Source of the DNA: an uncultured Porphyromonadaceae bacterium
Lineage (GTDB): Bacteria > Bacteroidota > Bacteroidia > Bacteroidales > Muribaculaceae
Direction of reading: 5' to 3'
Assembly (NCBI GenBank): GCA_947174305.1
Contig: CAMWIH010000002.1
Coordinates: 1 to 46,789, forward strand
DNA length: 46,789 bases
The notes beneath the pieces are model-generated. The model saw only the letters and a list, made by a program, of their open reading frames with translations, was not told the DNA's origin and did not search any database. Made by a program: the position numbers and the translations under genes. Shown here one piece after another: positions 38,232-46,789 of this stretch (position 1 is its first letter; every line of letters begins with the position of its first letter).

Positions 38232-39152
38232 ATGAATGCAAGATATATCCTTCTATCCTCTCTCTCTTTGATGGTTTCAGGAACGGCAACCTTGGCCTCC
38301 TCTCCGCTTCAGAAGGCAGAATGTGGAACTGTTGAACGTCTGGAAGTTGTGTCTCCCCAACTCAATGACACTATCGATGTTGATGTTTGGTTACCGGCCG
38401 ATTTCAATGCCGGGAAACGCTATCCGGTGCTTTATATGCACGACGGCCAAAACCTCTTCGATGCCTCCACCACCTGGAATCATCAGTCATGGGAGATGGA
38501 TGTCACCCCTTGCCGTATGATTAAGCAGGGCGAAATCGAGCCAATGATTATCGTCGGTATTCACAGCGATCCGGCAACCAGAGTTTCCCAGCTTATGCCC
38601 CTGCAGGCAGTGAAAGATGCCGGACTCGAAGATCTGATGACGGAAGTGAAGCTTAAAGGGGAGCCGGTCTTGGGAGATAAATATGCCGATTTCGTGATCA
38701 ATACGCTAAAGCCCCTTATCGACACCTCTTATCCCACCCTTTCTGACCGTGAACATACGTCAGTGATGGGGTCGAGTATGGGAGGGTTGATGTCGTTATA
38801 CCTTATCTGTCAGTATCCGGAAGTGTTTGGTGGCGCAGGGTGTCTCTCAACACATTGGTATGGCACTCTCGATGCAGGTGACCGTTTCGGGAATGCAATG
38901 ATAAATTATGTAGAAAACTCACTACCCGATCCTTCCAACCATCGCATCTATTTCGATCACGGCACCTCCACCATCGATTTCTACTATGGCCCGTGGGAAA
39001 CGAAAGCCCTCCTGAAAGCCCAGGAGAAAGGCTATCAGTATGGCAAGAACCTTGACAGCTACATCGACTATGGAGCGCCCCACGAAGAATCCGCCTGGGC
39101 AGCCCGCGTAGCCCGTCCCCTCCGCTTCCTTTTTGGGAAGAAGACACAATAG
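38232..39152 (+). CDS. Esterase family alpha/beta hydrolase
   Basis: YPVLYMHDGQNLFD; GSSMGGLMSLYL nucleophile elbow. Confidence 0.88.
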   Translation: MNARYILLSSLSLMVSGTATLASSPLQKAECGTVERLEVVSPQLNDTIDVDVWLPADFNAGKRYPVLYMHDGQNLFDASTTWNHQSWEMDVTPCRMIKQGEIEPMIIVGIHSDPATRVSQLMPLQAVKDAGLEDLMTEVKLKGEPVLGDKYADFVINTLKPLIDTSYPTLSDREHTSVMGSSMGGLMSLYLICQYPEVFGGAGCLSTHWYGTLDAGDRFGNAMINYVENSLPDPSNHRIYFDHGTSTIDFYYGPWETKALLKAQEKGYQYGKNLDSYIDYGAPHEESAWAARVARPLRFLFGKKTQ

Positions 39153-39211
39153 AGTCAACATTCTTTTCATTTTTGCAGAATCTTAACACTCACTTATTGA
39201 ATTAAATTTAT

Positions 39212-39262
39212 AGAAGCAACCTTTTTTGGTTGCTTCTCCCTTATGCAACCAAAAAAGGTTGC
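39212..39262. terminator. Compound hairpin between convergent genes
   Basis: gcaaccttttttggttgc and gcaaccaaaaaaggttgc are reverse complements, and each is itself an inverted repeat. Confidence 0.6.
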
Positions 39263-39266
39263 TGTC

Positions 39267-40526
39267 TTAATTTAACAATGAGGTGCATTTCTCCCGATTG
39301 GAGCGGAAGGTGTAGCCGAGGCCTAACATGAGGTTGCTCTGGCGCTGGAAGTTCTGTAGTTGGTAACCGATGTTGAGGTAAAGGGAGCGGGTGAGATACA
39401 CTTTGAGATTGGCCATCTGGTAGGTGGCCCGAGATTCTTCGGGTCCCATAAAGTTATAACCCATACCGATGTTTACGGAAAAAATGGGCATTACAAGTTC
39501 GGCGCGCGCCGCAAGGCCAACGCAGACCTGACTGAAGAAAGGTGGCCGGGAGAAACGTATATCTTCCGACGTGTCGCCACTTATGTGATAATGTCTCAGA
39601 TCGGTGCTCTGATCCCACTGGAAGTCGGCCGAGACACCGGCACGGAAATACCTCTTGATATCGCACATAGGGGCAAAACTCAATCCGGCCACGGCATAAT
39701 GTCCGTCAAGCAATACCGGGGTCTCCCCTCCCCTGTAAACGCGCTTACGCCACGCTCCGTAGCCTGTGAGGTCGTAACTCAAGAGATGATGCCGGAATGT
39801 AGAGTCTGACCTGAATGGCGTCCCTTCAACCCTTTTGCCGAATGTCCGGCTCACTCCTACCCGGAGTCCGAGAAGATTCACGCCGGGATTGGGGAAGGAG
39901 GTGTTGCCGTCGGAGAAATGAGTGAGGTCGAGACCGGCGATAAGGGAATAATCCGGCGTAAGTTTCCATTTCACACCAAGGCCGAGATTGATATATGCAT
40001 TCATTCGTGAGCCTACGATAAGATTGGAGGAAGCTGTGCAACCATCACATGGCTTCCATCCCATCGATGCGCCGAAATTCCATTCATAGTCAAGACTAAG
40101 GCGGTCATTGAAATTGACGATGGGGGCTGTCTGGAAGAGATATAATGAGACCGGGGTTCCGATTGATTTGCTATAATCGAATATATTCACTCCTGCTCCC
40201 ACCCCTTGGGCAACACCCGGATACAGGTGCCCTACCTCGGAAGCGGGAGTGAATGAGAAGCCATATTTCAGATGCAGGGATGTGCCGAAATGGGTGTAAC
40301 GTGCATCCTTCATCGAAAGCCTTTCACTCAGCACGTCGTCAAGAAAGGAGGAGAACGCATACGAGGACCTAACATCAAAGCCTACCTTCGAAACAATTTT
40401 TCTATCTATGTTTTTTAACAACGAGTCTTTGATTTCATATTTATTTGTTTGAGCGTTGACTGAAAAACAAAGAATATGAAACAAAAGAAATATAAACAGA
40501 AATCGAATTCTATATACTACCTCCAT
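39267..40526 (-). CDS. Acyloxyacyl hydrolase (PagL-like lipid A deacylase) family protein
   Basis: Signal peptide; beta-barrel pattern; GLDLTHFSDGNTSFPNPGVNLLGLRVGVS. Confidence 0.75.
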   Translation of the reverse strand: MEVVYRIRFLFIFLLFHILCFSVNAQTNKYEIKDSLLKNIDRKIVSKVGFDVRSSYAFSSFLDDVLSERLSMKDARYTHFGTSLHLKYGFSFTPASEVGHLYPGVAQGVGAGVNIFDYSKSIGTPVSLYLFQTAPIVNFNDRLSLDYEWNFGASMGWKPCDGCTASSNLIVGSRMNAYINLGLGVKWKLTPDYSLIAGLDLTHFSDGNTSFPNPGVNLLGLRVGVSRTFGKRVEGTPFRSDSTFRHHLLSYDLTGYGAWRKRVYRGGETPVLLDGHYAVAGLSFAPMCDIKRYFRAGVSADFQWDQSTDLRHYHISGDTSEDIRFSRPPFFSQVCVGLAARAELVMPIFSVNIGMGYNFMGPEESRATYQMANLKVYLTRSLYLNIGYQLQNFQRQSNLMLGLGYTFRSNREKCTSLLN

Positions 40527-40546
40527 CAGACAAAAATAAAGATATT

Positions 40547-40969
40547 CTATAATCCATTCACCAGTCTATATATCCCTTTTCTATACGGCAACGGATCTGA
40601 AAGGCGACCTAACCCAAAATCCTTTACACCAAAATTAATTAGGTACCCAAGTTTGAAATTCGTAAGTCTTAGATCGGTTAAAATTTGTCTTCCCTGCCTT
40701 TCTACAAGTTCTCCCAATGCCTTCACCTCAATTATCACCCTATGATCCACAACCAAGTCAGCACTATACTTGGAATTTATTATATGTCCCTTATAGGTTA
40801 CAGGCACAGGAAGTTCCATTTCAACCACATAACCTTTCTGTTCGAGTTCCCATTTTAAAGCGGACTGATAATATTCCTCTCTCATTCCGCGTCCTACAGT
40901 ATTCCTTACCTCAAAGGCGGCTCCGATGATATCACTGCCTATATCTATGTAATCTGGGTGAAGTGCCAT
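40547..40969 (-). CDS. GxxExxY family protein
   Basis: IIGAAFEVRNTVGRGMREEYYQSALKWELEQKGY; VDHRVIIEVKAL. Confidence 0.85.
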   Translation of the reverse strand: MALHPDYIDIGSDIIGAAFEVRNTVGRGMREEYYQSALKWELEQKGYVVEMELPVPVTYKGHIINSKYSADLVVDHRVIIEVKALGELVERQGRQILTDLRLTNFKLGYLINFGVKDFGLGRLSDPLPYRKGIYRLVNGL

Positions 40970-41137
40970 ATCTATTTTTTTCAAATATAGCACATTTAAG
41001 GAAGATACACAATTATTTCCTCTCTTAAATTTGTATTTTTCATTATAGGTGACATAAGGGGATAACTTATTAATTGTGCTGGTAATTATTAAATGGCGAA
41101 GGAGATGAAAGAGAAACCACATTTAATGTTCATGGGT

Positions 41138-41220
41138 ATGAAAAGGAATCGCTTATTTAATATCTATGAAGATGAAAAGGTATCGTTTATTTAATATCTA
41201 TGAAGATGAAAAGGTATCGC
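41138..41220. repeat. 34-bp tandem repeat (2.4 units)
   Basis: atgaaaagg(a/t)atcg(c/t)ttatttaatatctatgaag repeated with period 34. Confidence 0.9.
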
Positions 41221-41420
41221 GGATCTTTTAAGCCTGACGGCCTTCTGCGGATGGAACGCGGATTTTCTTATAACTTATCTTATTGACTATCCTAGTACTA
41301 ATATATGTATCGCTACACGATTCGCATAAATGCGAATCGTGTAGGCATATTGAAGCGGATTATCGCTGATCCGCGTTAATCCGCGCCTACAATCGCTTCG
41401 CGATTAAAAAGTTCCGCGAT
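41216..41420. repeat. Inverted-repeat-bounded intergenic element, copy A
   Basis: atcgcggatcttttaa ... ttaaaaagttccgcgat; shares the leading segment and the atccgcgcctacaatcgcttcgcgattaaaa segment with copy B. Confidence 0.65.
41313..41344. repeat. Perfect 15-bp inverted repeat with 2-nt spacer
   Basis: ctacacgattcgcat-aa-atgcgaatcgtgtag. Confidence 0.95.
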
Positions 41421-41527
41421 GCCTCTTAATTTTATTCTTTATCCAACCCTACTTTTTTTACTCAATCCAACCGGATTCCAGGAATGTTACATTTCATAAC
41501 AAGGGATATCTGAGGAGATGAAAAGGG

Positions 41528-41674
41528 AATCGCGGATCTTTTAAACCTGACGGCTCTCCGCTGATGGAGCGCGGATGTTCTTGATTCTGCAAGTCACTTA
41601 TCAGCCTTATCATCAATTTTAAATCCGCGGTAATCCGCGCCTACAATCGCTTCGCGATTAAAAGATCCGCGATT
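41528..41674. repeat. Inverted-repeat-bounded intergenic element, copy B
   Basis: Perfect 17-bp terminal inverted repeats aatcgcggatcttttaa / ttaaaagatccgcgatt. Confidence 0.75.
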
Positions 41675-41748
41675 CCATATAATTCAATTCATAATCCACT
41701 TGTAACTTTTCTAACCAATACAATAGTAACTCAGGAAGGAGGAGATGT

Positions 41749-43683
41749 CTATGGCTCTTCACCTTTCCTCAGCCTGTACTTAAAATTGGAATGGCGGGAA
41801 CCGGAGGGTGTGTTCTCCACCGCATAACGGATTGCCTCCTCTTCGCCAACAAGAATGCAGAGGTCGGTGGCCCGGCTCACGCCGGTGTATAGCAGGTTGC
41901 GATAGAGCATCGGCTTATGAGCCATAGTGACCGGGATGATGATATTCTTAGCCTCCGAACCTTGAAGCTTATGAACCGTGGTGGCGTAGGCCAACGTCAG
42001 CTCACTCAGTTCACTGCGTGCATACACCGATTTGCGCCCGTCGGAAAAGGTGACCTCCAGCGTCTGCTCCTCCGGCCTCACCTCCGTTATGCATCCAATC
42101 TCGCCATTATATACACCTCGCTCACGCGAATTAGCCGTCTGCATCACCGGGTCGCCAAGACGCATGACGGTAGCACCACGTCGCAAGGCCGGCCCCTCGG
42201 GGTTAAGGCGTTCCTGAAGATCCATATTCAGTTGCCGCGCCCCCAAACGCCCTATCTGCTGAGGGGTGACAACAAGAATATCCTTGGGCGAGATGCCACG
42301 CGATGCAGGCAATTCCTCGGCCACAAGCCGCAGGATGCGGTCGTGGATGCGTCCAACGGTGGGCTCCGGCAGAATCATAAGGTCGCGGTCCGGATCGGAC
42401 TGAGGCACCTCTCCGCTATTGATTGCCCTCGCCCCCGAAGCGATAAGGCTTCCCTCCGACTGACGGAAATTCTCATTCAGATGCGCCACCGGCACGCGTC
42501 CCGAAGCAATCAGGTCGCGCAACACATCCCCGGCTCCGATGGCCGGCAACTGGTCGGCATCACCTACCAGTATCACCCTCGTGCCGAGCTTAAGGGCTTG
42601 CAGGAGATGGTTGAATAGCACCTGCTCCATCATCGAGCTCTCATCGATTATAAGCACATCGGCATCTATCTTCTTATTGCGGTAACCCTCCCCCTGCCGA
42701 TAACCCAACAGGCTGTGTATTGTGGAAGCGTGCGTGCCGGTGAGCTGGCTTAACCGTTTTGAGGCACGTCCGGTAGGGGCAGTCAGCACCACTCGTTTCC
42801 CCTGCCGTTCCAGCATATCGATGATTCCTTTCACAACAGTGGTCTTCCCGGAGCCGGGGCCACCCGTTATGACCACCACAGGATGATCCATCGCCATCTT
42901 CATGGCTTTTAGTTGCAAGGGAGAATAGACATGGCCCAACTGCGAACGTTCCGGCAATTCCTCCTCAGGAACAGGCTCAAACTCTACCGAGGCCAATTCC
43001 GAGAGCCTTTCCGCCCCCTCCTTCTCTGCCGTATAGAACACAGGGAGATACAACCCTCCCCTGCTCTCCACAAGCCTTCCCGATTCAACCGTGCGCTTTA
43101 TTTCCTTTGCCACTTTCTCCGGGTCAACACCTGTCATTTTTGAGGCACCGGTCACGGCTTCCTCCTGAGTAGCGAAAAGATGCCCCGCCTCGGCGAAATG
43201 TTTCACGGCCGTCACCAATGCTCCTTCGATGCGTCGGGGATCATCCTGGGGAATACCTAACTTGCGCCCAATCTTATCGGCAGTGAAAAAGGAGAGTTGC
43301 CATACATCCTCCACCATCGAATAAGGGTCGGTGAGTATGACCTGCACGGCACGTTTGCGATACTTATTAAGAATCCGTTCGATAAACATATCGCTCAGAC
43401 CGCACGAGAAGAGGAAGACAAGCAACCTAATGTTCCACTTAATATTCTTCAGGCTTTCGTGGGCCTTGGCTAGGCGCGCAGCACCCAATCCGCCCACCTC
43501 CTCTGCTCTCTCCGGCTCCTCGGCGAGAACCTTGACGGCATCAGTGCCGAACCGTTCCACCAATTTCTTGGCGTAAGCCGGACCGATCCCCTCCACCCAA
43601 GGGGAGGCAAGGAATTCCTCAACGCCCTCATCGTTTATCTCTAAATCTTTTCCACCTATATTTTCATCGTGTGTGCTTTCCAT
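41749..43683 (-). CDS. recD2: RecD2-like ATP-dependent DNA helicase (start at MESTHDEN)
   Basis: N-terminal HhH (GIGPAYAKKLVERFG); Walker A TGGPGSGKTT; IIDESSMM; ATTVHKLQGSE. Confidence 0.88.
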   Translation of the reverse strand: MESTHDENIGGKDLEINDEGVEEFLASPWVEGIGPAYAKKLVERFGTDAVKVLAEEPERAEEVGGLGAARLAKAHESLKNIKWNIRLLVFLFSCGLSDMFIERILNKYRKRAVQVILTDPYSMVEDVWQLSFFTADKIGRKLGIPQDDPRRIEGALVTAVKHFAEAGHLFATQEEAVTGASKMTGVDPEKVAKEIKRTVESGRLVESRGGLYLPVFYTAEKEGAERLSELASVEFEPVPEEELPERSQLGHVYSPLQLKAMKMAMDHPVVVITGGPGSGKTTVVKGIIDMLERQGKRVVLTAPTGRASKRLSQLTGTHASTIHSLLGYRQGEGYRNKKIDADVLIIDESSMMEQVLFNHLLQALKLGTRVILVGDADQLPAIGAGDVLRDLIASGRVPVAHLNENFRQSEGSLIASGARAINSGEVPQSDPDRDLMILPEPTVGRIHDRILRLVAEELPASRGISPKDILVVTPQQIGRLGARQLNMDLQERLNPEGPALRRGATVMRLGDPVMQTANSRERGVYNGEIGCITEVRPEEQTLEVTFSDGRKSVYARSELSELTLAYATTVHKLQGSEAKNIIIPVTMAHKPMLYRNLLYTGVSRATDLCILVGEEEAIRYAVENTPSGSRHSNFKYRLRKGEEP

Positions 43684-43958
43684 AATAACGTGTAAGGGGA
43701 AGATAATCCCCTCATAGTTAAAACGTACCCCTCCCAAGATAGTTCATACGCGTCGGAAGCTAACCCGTGGCGGGAGCCTCCGAGCTTCCGCAACCCACAT
43801 TTCGGCTCGATGCCGGAATGTAGGTTAAAAACCAAATGCATCAAACCGGCGTTTTAGACAGCAAGTCAAAAATAGCTGAAACTCTCCGCCAAGAGAATAA
43901 TTTTTTAAACATAGTTGGATTGCAACTATATTAAAAATTAGTTATATTTGCATTTAAT

Positions 43959-44321
43959 ATGAATCCATCAAATATCCACTCAGAAGAATCTGACAACATA
44001 TATCCCCAGATAAAACAAGTGCTTCTGAAGGCACGCGCCCAAGTGTTGACTACTGTCAATAACGCTATGGTGCAGGCCTATTGGCACATTGGCAAACTAA
44101 TAGTTGAGGCGCAGGGAGGAGAAGAGAGAGCAACGTACGGTAATAATCTTCTAAAGTCACTCTCAGTTCGCCTTACAAAAGAATTTGGGAAAGGCTTTGA
44201 CCCATCAAATCTGAGGAACATGAGAGCATTTTATCTTACGTTTCCAAATTGTGACTCACTGAGTCACAATTTGGGAACAATAGAAATTACGCGCCAAAAA
44301 TTTAAATTAATTCACAGCTAA
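43959..44321 (+). pseudogene. Truncated DUF1016 (YhcG-like) N-terminal domain protein
   Basis: VNNAMVQAYWHIGKLIVEAQGGEERATYGNNLLKSLSVRLTKEFGKGFDPSNLRNMRAFYLTFP, then divergence and stop; the C-terminal nuclease part is missing. Confidence 0.7.
44240..44278. repeat. 19-bp inverted repeat (15 bp perfect, 1-nt spacer) at the DUF1016 break point
   Basis: gtttccaaattgtgactca-c-tgagtcacaatttgggaac. Confidence 0.9.
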
Positions 44322-44452
44322 TCCCCCTTCTTCAAACCAAGGCATAGGGTTAGATCTTTCCATAAGGAACCCTGTATAAAAACGCTTTCCAAGGGACGGT
44401 CTATGTTTTTGATTTCCTGAAAAATGAAATCGAGACAGGAAGAATTGCCTGA

Positions 44453-44683
44453 TTATATTTCCTCATACCCTATTCTCTCAATCTTTCGGGAATGACAGCG
44501 CGGACACATAACATTTGCCAACAGAGCCAGGGGAGCCGGAAAAGGCTCCAACATCCGAGGATTATTAAGATAATACACTCTCCCCATATGCTGAAGCATC
44601 GGGTACGTTCCAGACTCCAGTTCACAAGACAAACATCTGTATCTTTTCATTTTCATAGGCAATAATCTACTTATAAATCCCAA
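44453..44683 (-). CDS. Small zinc-ribbon-like hypothetical protein
   Basis: Two CxxC pairs (CLSC, CPRC). Confidence 0.5.
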   Translation of the reverse strand: MGFISRLLPMKMKRYRCLSCELESGTYPMLQHMGRVYYLNNPRMLEPFPAPLALLANVMCPRCHSRKIERIGYEEI

Positions 44684-44777
44684 TGAAAGAAGCCATTAAT
44701 ACATAATTATGAGACTCTATTTCTCCTTTCTAACTCGCTTCGACCCACATTTAGGACATGTAGGGGAAGCGAATAAA

Positions 44778-45623
44778 TCATTTTACAGGACGTCTTAATT
44801 GTCGATTCCATAGATGACCGCCAAAGCATATTAAGGTAAGCATGGAACTACATAATAGTCCTTTTTTCCAATGTTTTCTTAGGGATTTATTACAGGCTCT
44901 GCCCATTTTCTTTAATGACGGGGCATTTGATTTATCAGCTCTATATTCCATAACAGCACCCACTCCTATGCATCCTAAAAAAGCTGATATAAATCCACCC
45001 AGGAGAAGAATCTGAGAATTTTTATCTTGCAGAATATCTTTTACGTCGTTTTTTAAAGACGGAAAGCCTCGATAGAGTTGATCATATACCTCTTGATTTG
45101 ATATTGAAGGGGTACCGGCTGGATTGACAATAACATTTTCACCATTGAACCTGTCTTTGTTAGCATTAATTAATTCTCTTAATTCAGCCTCAAGTTCAGC
45201 GGTGGTAATTATATTCTGCCCCGGATATCTATAAGCTCCCGTCTCCGGATCAAAAAGATTCCTAAAAAGGGCTTGAGGAGACCTACTAATCTTAAGTTGT
45301 TGTGCTTCACCATTTACATAGAAATCCACACCATTGGGCATCTCTGAGACCTTATAGATATCTTCACCTCTCTTTTTGCATATCTGGTAATAGATATCTT
45401 CAAATGCTTGTCCGTTCCCTGTGCCATATCCTTGTTCATTTGTGCAAAGATACCTGGGAAGTCCAGTTCTTTTATCATCTTGTCCTAAATTCTGTTCCTT
45501 CAGGCTCTGATCTGCGATATAAAGGAAATAGAATCCTCCGGCGCATCCAAAATAGATTGCACCATTTTTGAAGAAATTCTCCTTTACTGTTATATCATTT
45601 TTACTGTTAGTTTTATTATTCAT
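44778..45623 (-). CDS. Hypothetical membrane protein
   Basis: 281 aa, about 3 hydrophobic segments; no family recognised. Confidence 0.65.
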   Translation of the reverse strand: MNNKTNSKNDITVKENFFKNGAIYFGCAGGFYFLYIADQSLKEQNLGQDDKRTGLPRYLCTNEQGYGTGNGQAFEDIYYQICKKRGEDIYKVSEMPNGVDFYVNGEAQQLKISRSPQALFRNLFDPETGAYRYPGQNIITTAELEAELRELINANKDRFNGENVIVNPAGTPSISNQEVYDQLYRGFPSLKNDVKDILQDKNSQILLLGGFISAFLGCIGVGAVMEYRADKSNAPSLKKMGRACNKSLRKHWKKGLLCSSMLTLICFGGHLWNRQLRRPVK

Positions 45624-45867
45624 TGTGTAGTCTTTTTTATTTGGCTACGAAGATAAGATATTTTCATTAAACGATCATATCCAATTTTTCATACTTTTTA
45701 ATTTTAATTCAAAAGCATACTTTAAGAACGATTTTTCGCTTCTTATTAATAACTTTCTATCTCCCGACTAAGGTAAGTATTAGGGATAAAGAAGTATTCT
45801 TCCCTTCAGATAGGTACAAATGAAACGGAGCATTAAACATCTACCTACTACTTCAACGGCACCCTTA

Positions 45868-46758
45868 TTAATATTTAATTCGTCCTTCTATTAAATCTCT
45901 ACTTCTTATATTGTAATATTCATTTAGACAACATTTTTGAAAATATTCCTCCATCTCTTTTGTCTGTTCCTCACCAATAAAGGCCTCTAACAATTCTACC
46001 GGGGATTCTCTTTGAAAAAATATTTTACAAGTATAAATCAATAAATCAGTAGAATATTCTCGGCCTTGGAGTTTATATCCTCCAACCAAATCATCAAAGA
46101 GATTAAGATGAGTAGGATAGATAAATCCAGTATTTTTGAAATTATTTATTGCAGGACAGTAGCCCTCTCTTAAAAATTCCTTTTTATCCCTTGCAAACCA
46201 ATGAAACATGGACGGGCAATCGATGTGACACATAGTATTAGGCATAAGGATTAGTTTCTCCTTAATTGTGGATAACATTTTAAGCGCCTCTAAAGCTCTA
46301 TTATACGGGTAATAGAGAAGTATGTTATCATAAGCGCTGAAATCTCTATGTGAGACATCAGAACATATACGTTGTACTAAACTACCCACTACCAATAGGG
46401 AAGAATCAAAATTTTTAATTCTTTGTGCGTTTACATCATTTCCAATAATAAATCCTCCTGCACCCAACCCTCGATAATACTTCATCACTCTCTCATCCAT
46501 CACAATTTTAGGACTTTGCCATAAAATTAAAAATGGCAATCCCAAATCCGATATGTAACTCAGATGACTTTCATATTCTTCTCTTGACTTCGGCATATAA
46601 CAAGACCCCTTACGACTCGTTTCAATCGAAGTACGTGTGTTGATACTATCTTCACTGTAAGGAGGAAGAAATAGATAACTGATGAACAAACGATTCTGCG
46701 AATAGAATTTAAGTAATCGTTTAGAAAAATTATAAGGAACTTCGAATTTTTTTATCAT
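45868..46758 (-). CDS. Hypothetical protein, possibly peptidase U32-like TIM barrel
   Basis: YYRGLGAGGFIIGND, LMPNTMCHIDCPSMFHW and YKLQGREYSTDLL resemble U32-family layout; weak. Confidence 0.4.
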   Translation of the reverse strand: MIKKFEVPYNFSKRLLKFYSQNRLFISYLFLPPYSEDSINTRTSIETSRKGSCYMPKSREEYESHLSYISDLGLPFLILWQSPKIVMDERVMKYYRGLGAGGFIIGNDVNAQRIKNFDSSLLVVGSLVQRICSDVSHRDFSAYDNILLYYPYNRALEALKMLSTIKEKLILMPNTMCHIDCPSMFHWFARDKKEFLREGYCPAINNFKNTGFIYPTHLNLFDDLVGGYKLQGREYSTDLLIYTCKIFFQRESPVELLEAFIGEEQTKEMEEYFQKCCLNEYYNIRSRDLIEGRIKY

Positions 46759-46789
46759 TTTTAAAATAGATAATCAGATTAGATACTGT

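Noticed and set aside
41138-41220. Possible CRISPR-like repeat
   Set aside because: Direct tandem repeat of 34 bp with no spacers and no cas genes.
44690-44765. Minus-strand zinc-ribbon fragment (ASPTCPKCGSKRVRKEK)
   Set aside because: Too short and without a start codon in frame; perhaps a remnant, but not supportable as a gene.

Overview
The window looks like a Bacteroidales chromosome, possibly Muribaculaceae-like. This rests on TAnnTTTG promoters, T9SS-type C-termini, a TonB receptor/DUF4249 pair and GxxExxY and DUF1016 proteins. Most of it is ordinary: a glsA-MFS-ansA cluster, two secreted T9SS-type proteins and an AraC/TPR regulator, aroB, a WYL regulator, obgE, an acyltransferase, pyrG, yidC, a polyferredoxin, thyA, a DUF5715 protein, a secreted alpha-amylase, a TonB receptor locus, a BlaI/M56 pair, an esterase, an acyloxyacyl hydrolase and a RecD2-like helicase. 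The lead candidate for something undescribed is a compact divergent cassette at about 11.6-18.0 kb, between host genes. It encodes an apparently intact large terminase, a small-terminase-like protein, a probable major capsid protein, an acidic scaffold-like protein, small head-completion-like proteins, a holin-like protein and an amidase. It has no visible portal, tail, integrase or replication gene. The second theme is non-coding structure: two adjacent terminal-inverted-repeat elements near 41.2-41.7 kb, several intergenic arrays with 8-10 bp periods (two sharing the same 9-bp unit), a perfect 52-bp palindrome, a BlaI-type operator dyad over a promoter, and other strong inverted repeats. All calls come from reading the sequence and the supplied ORFs. 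No database search was run.
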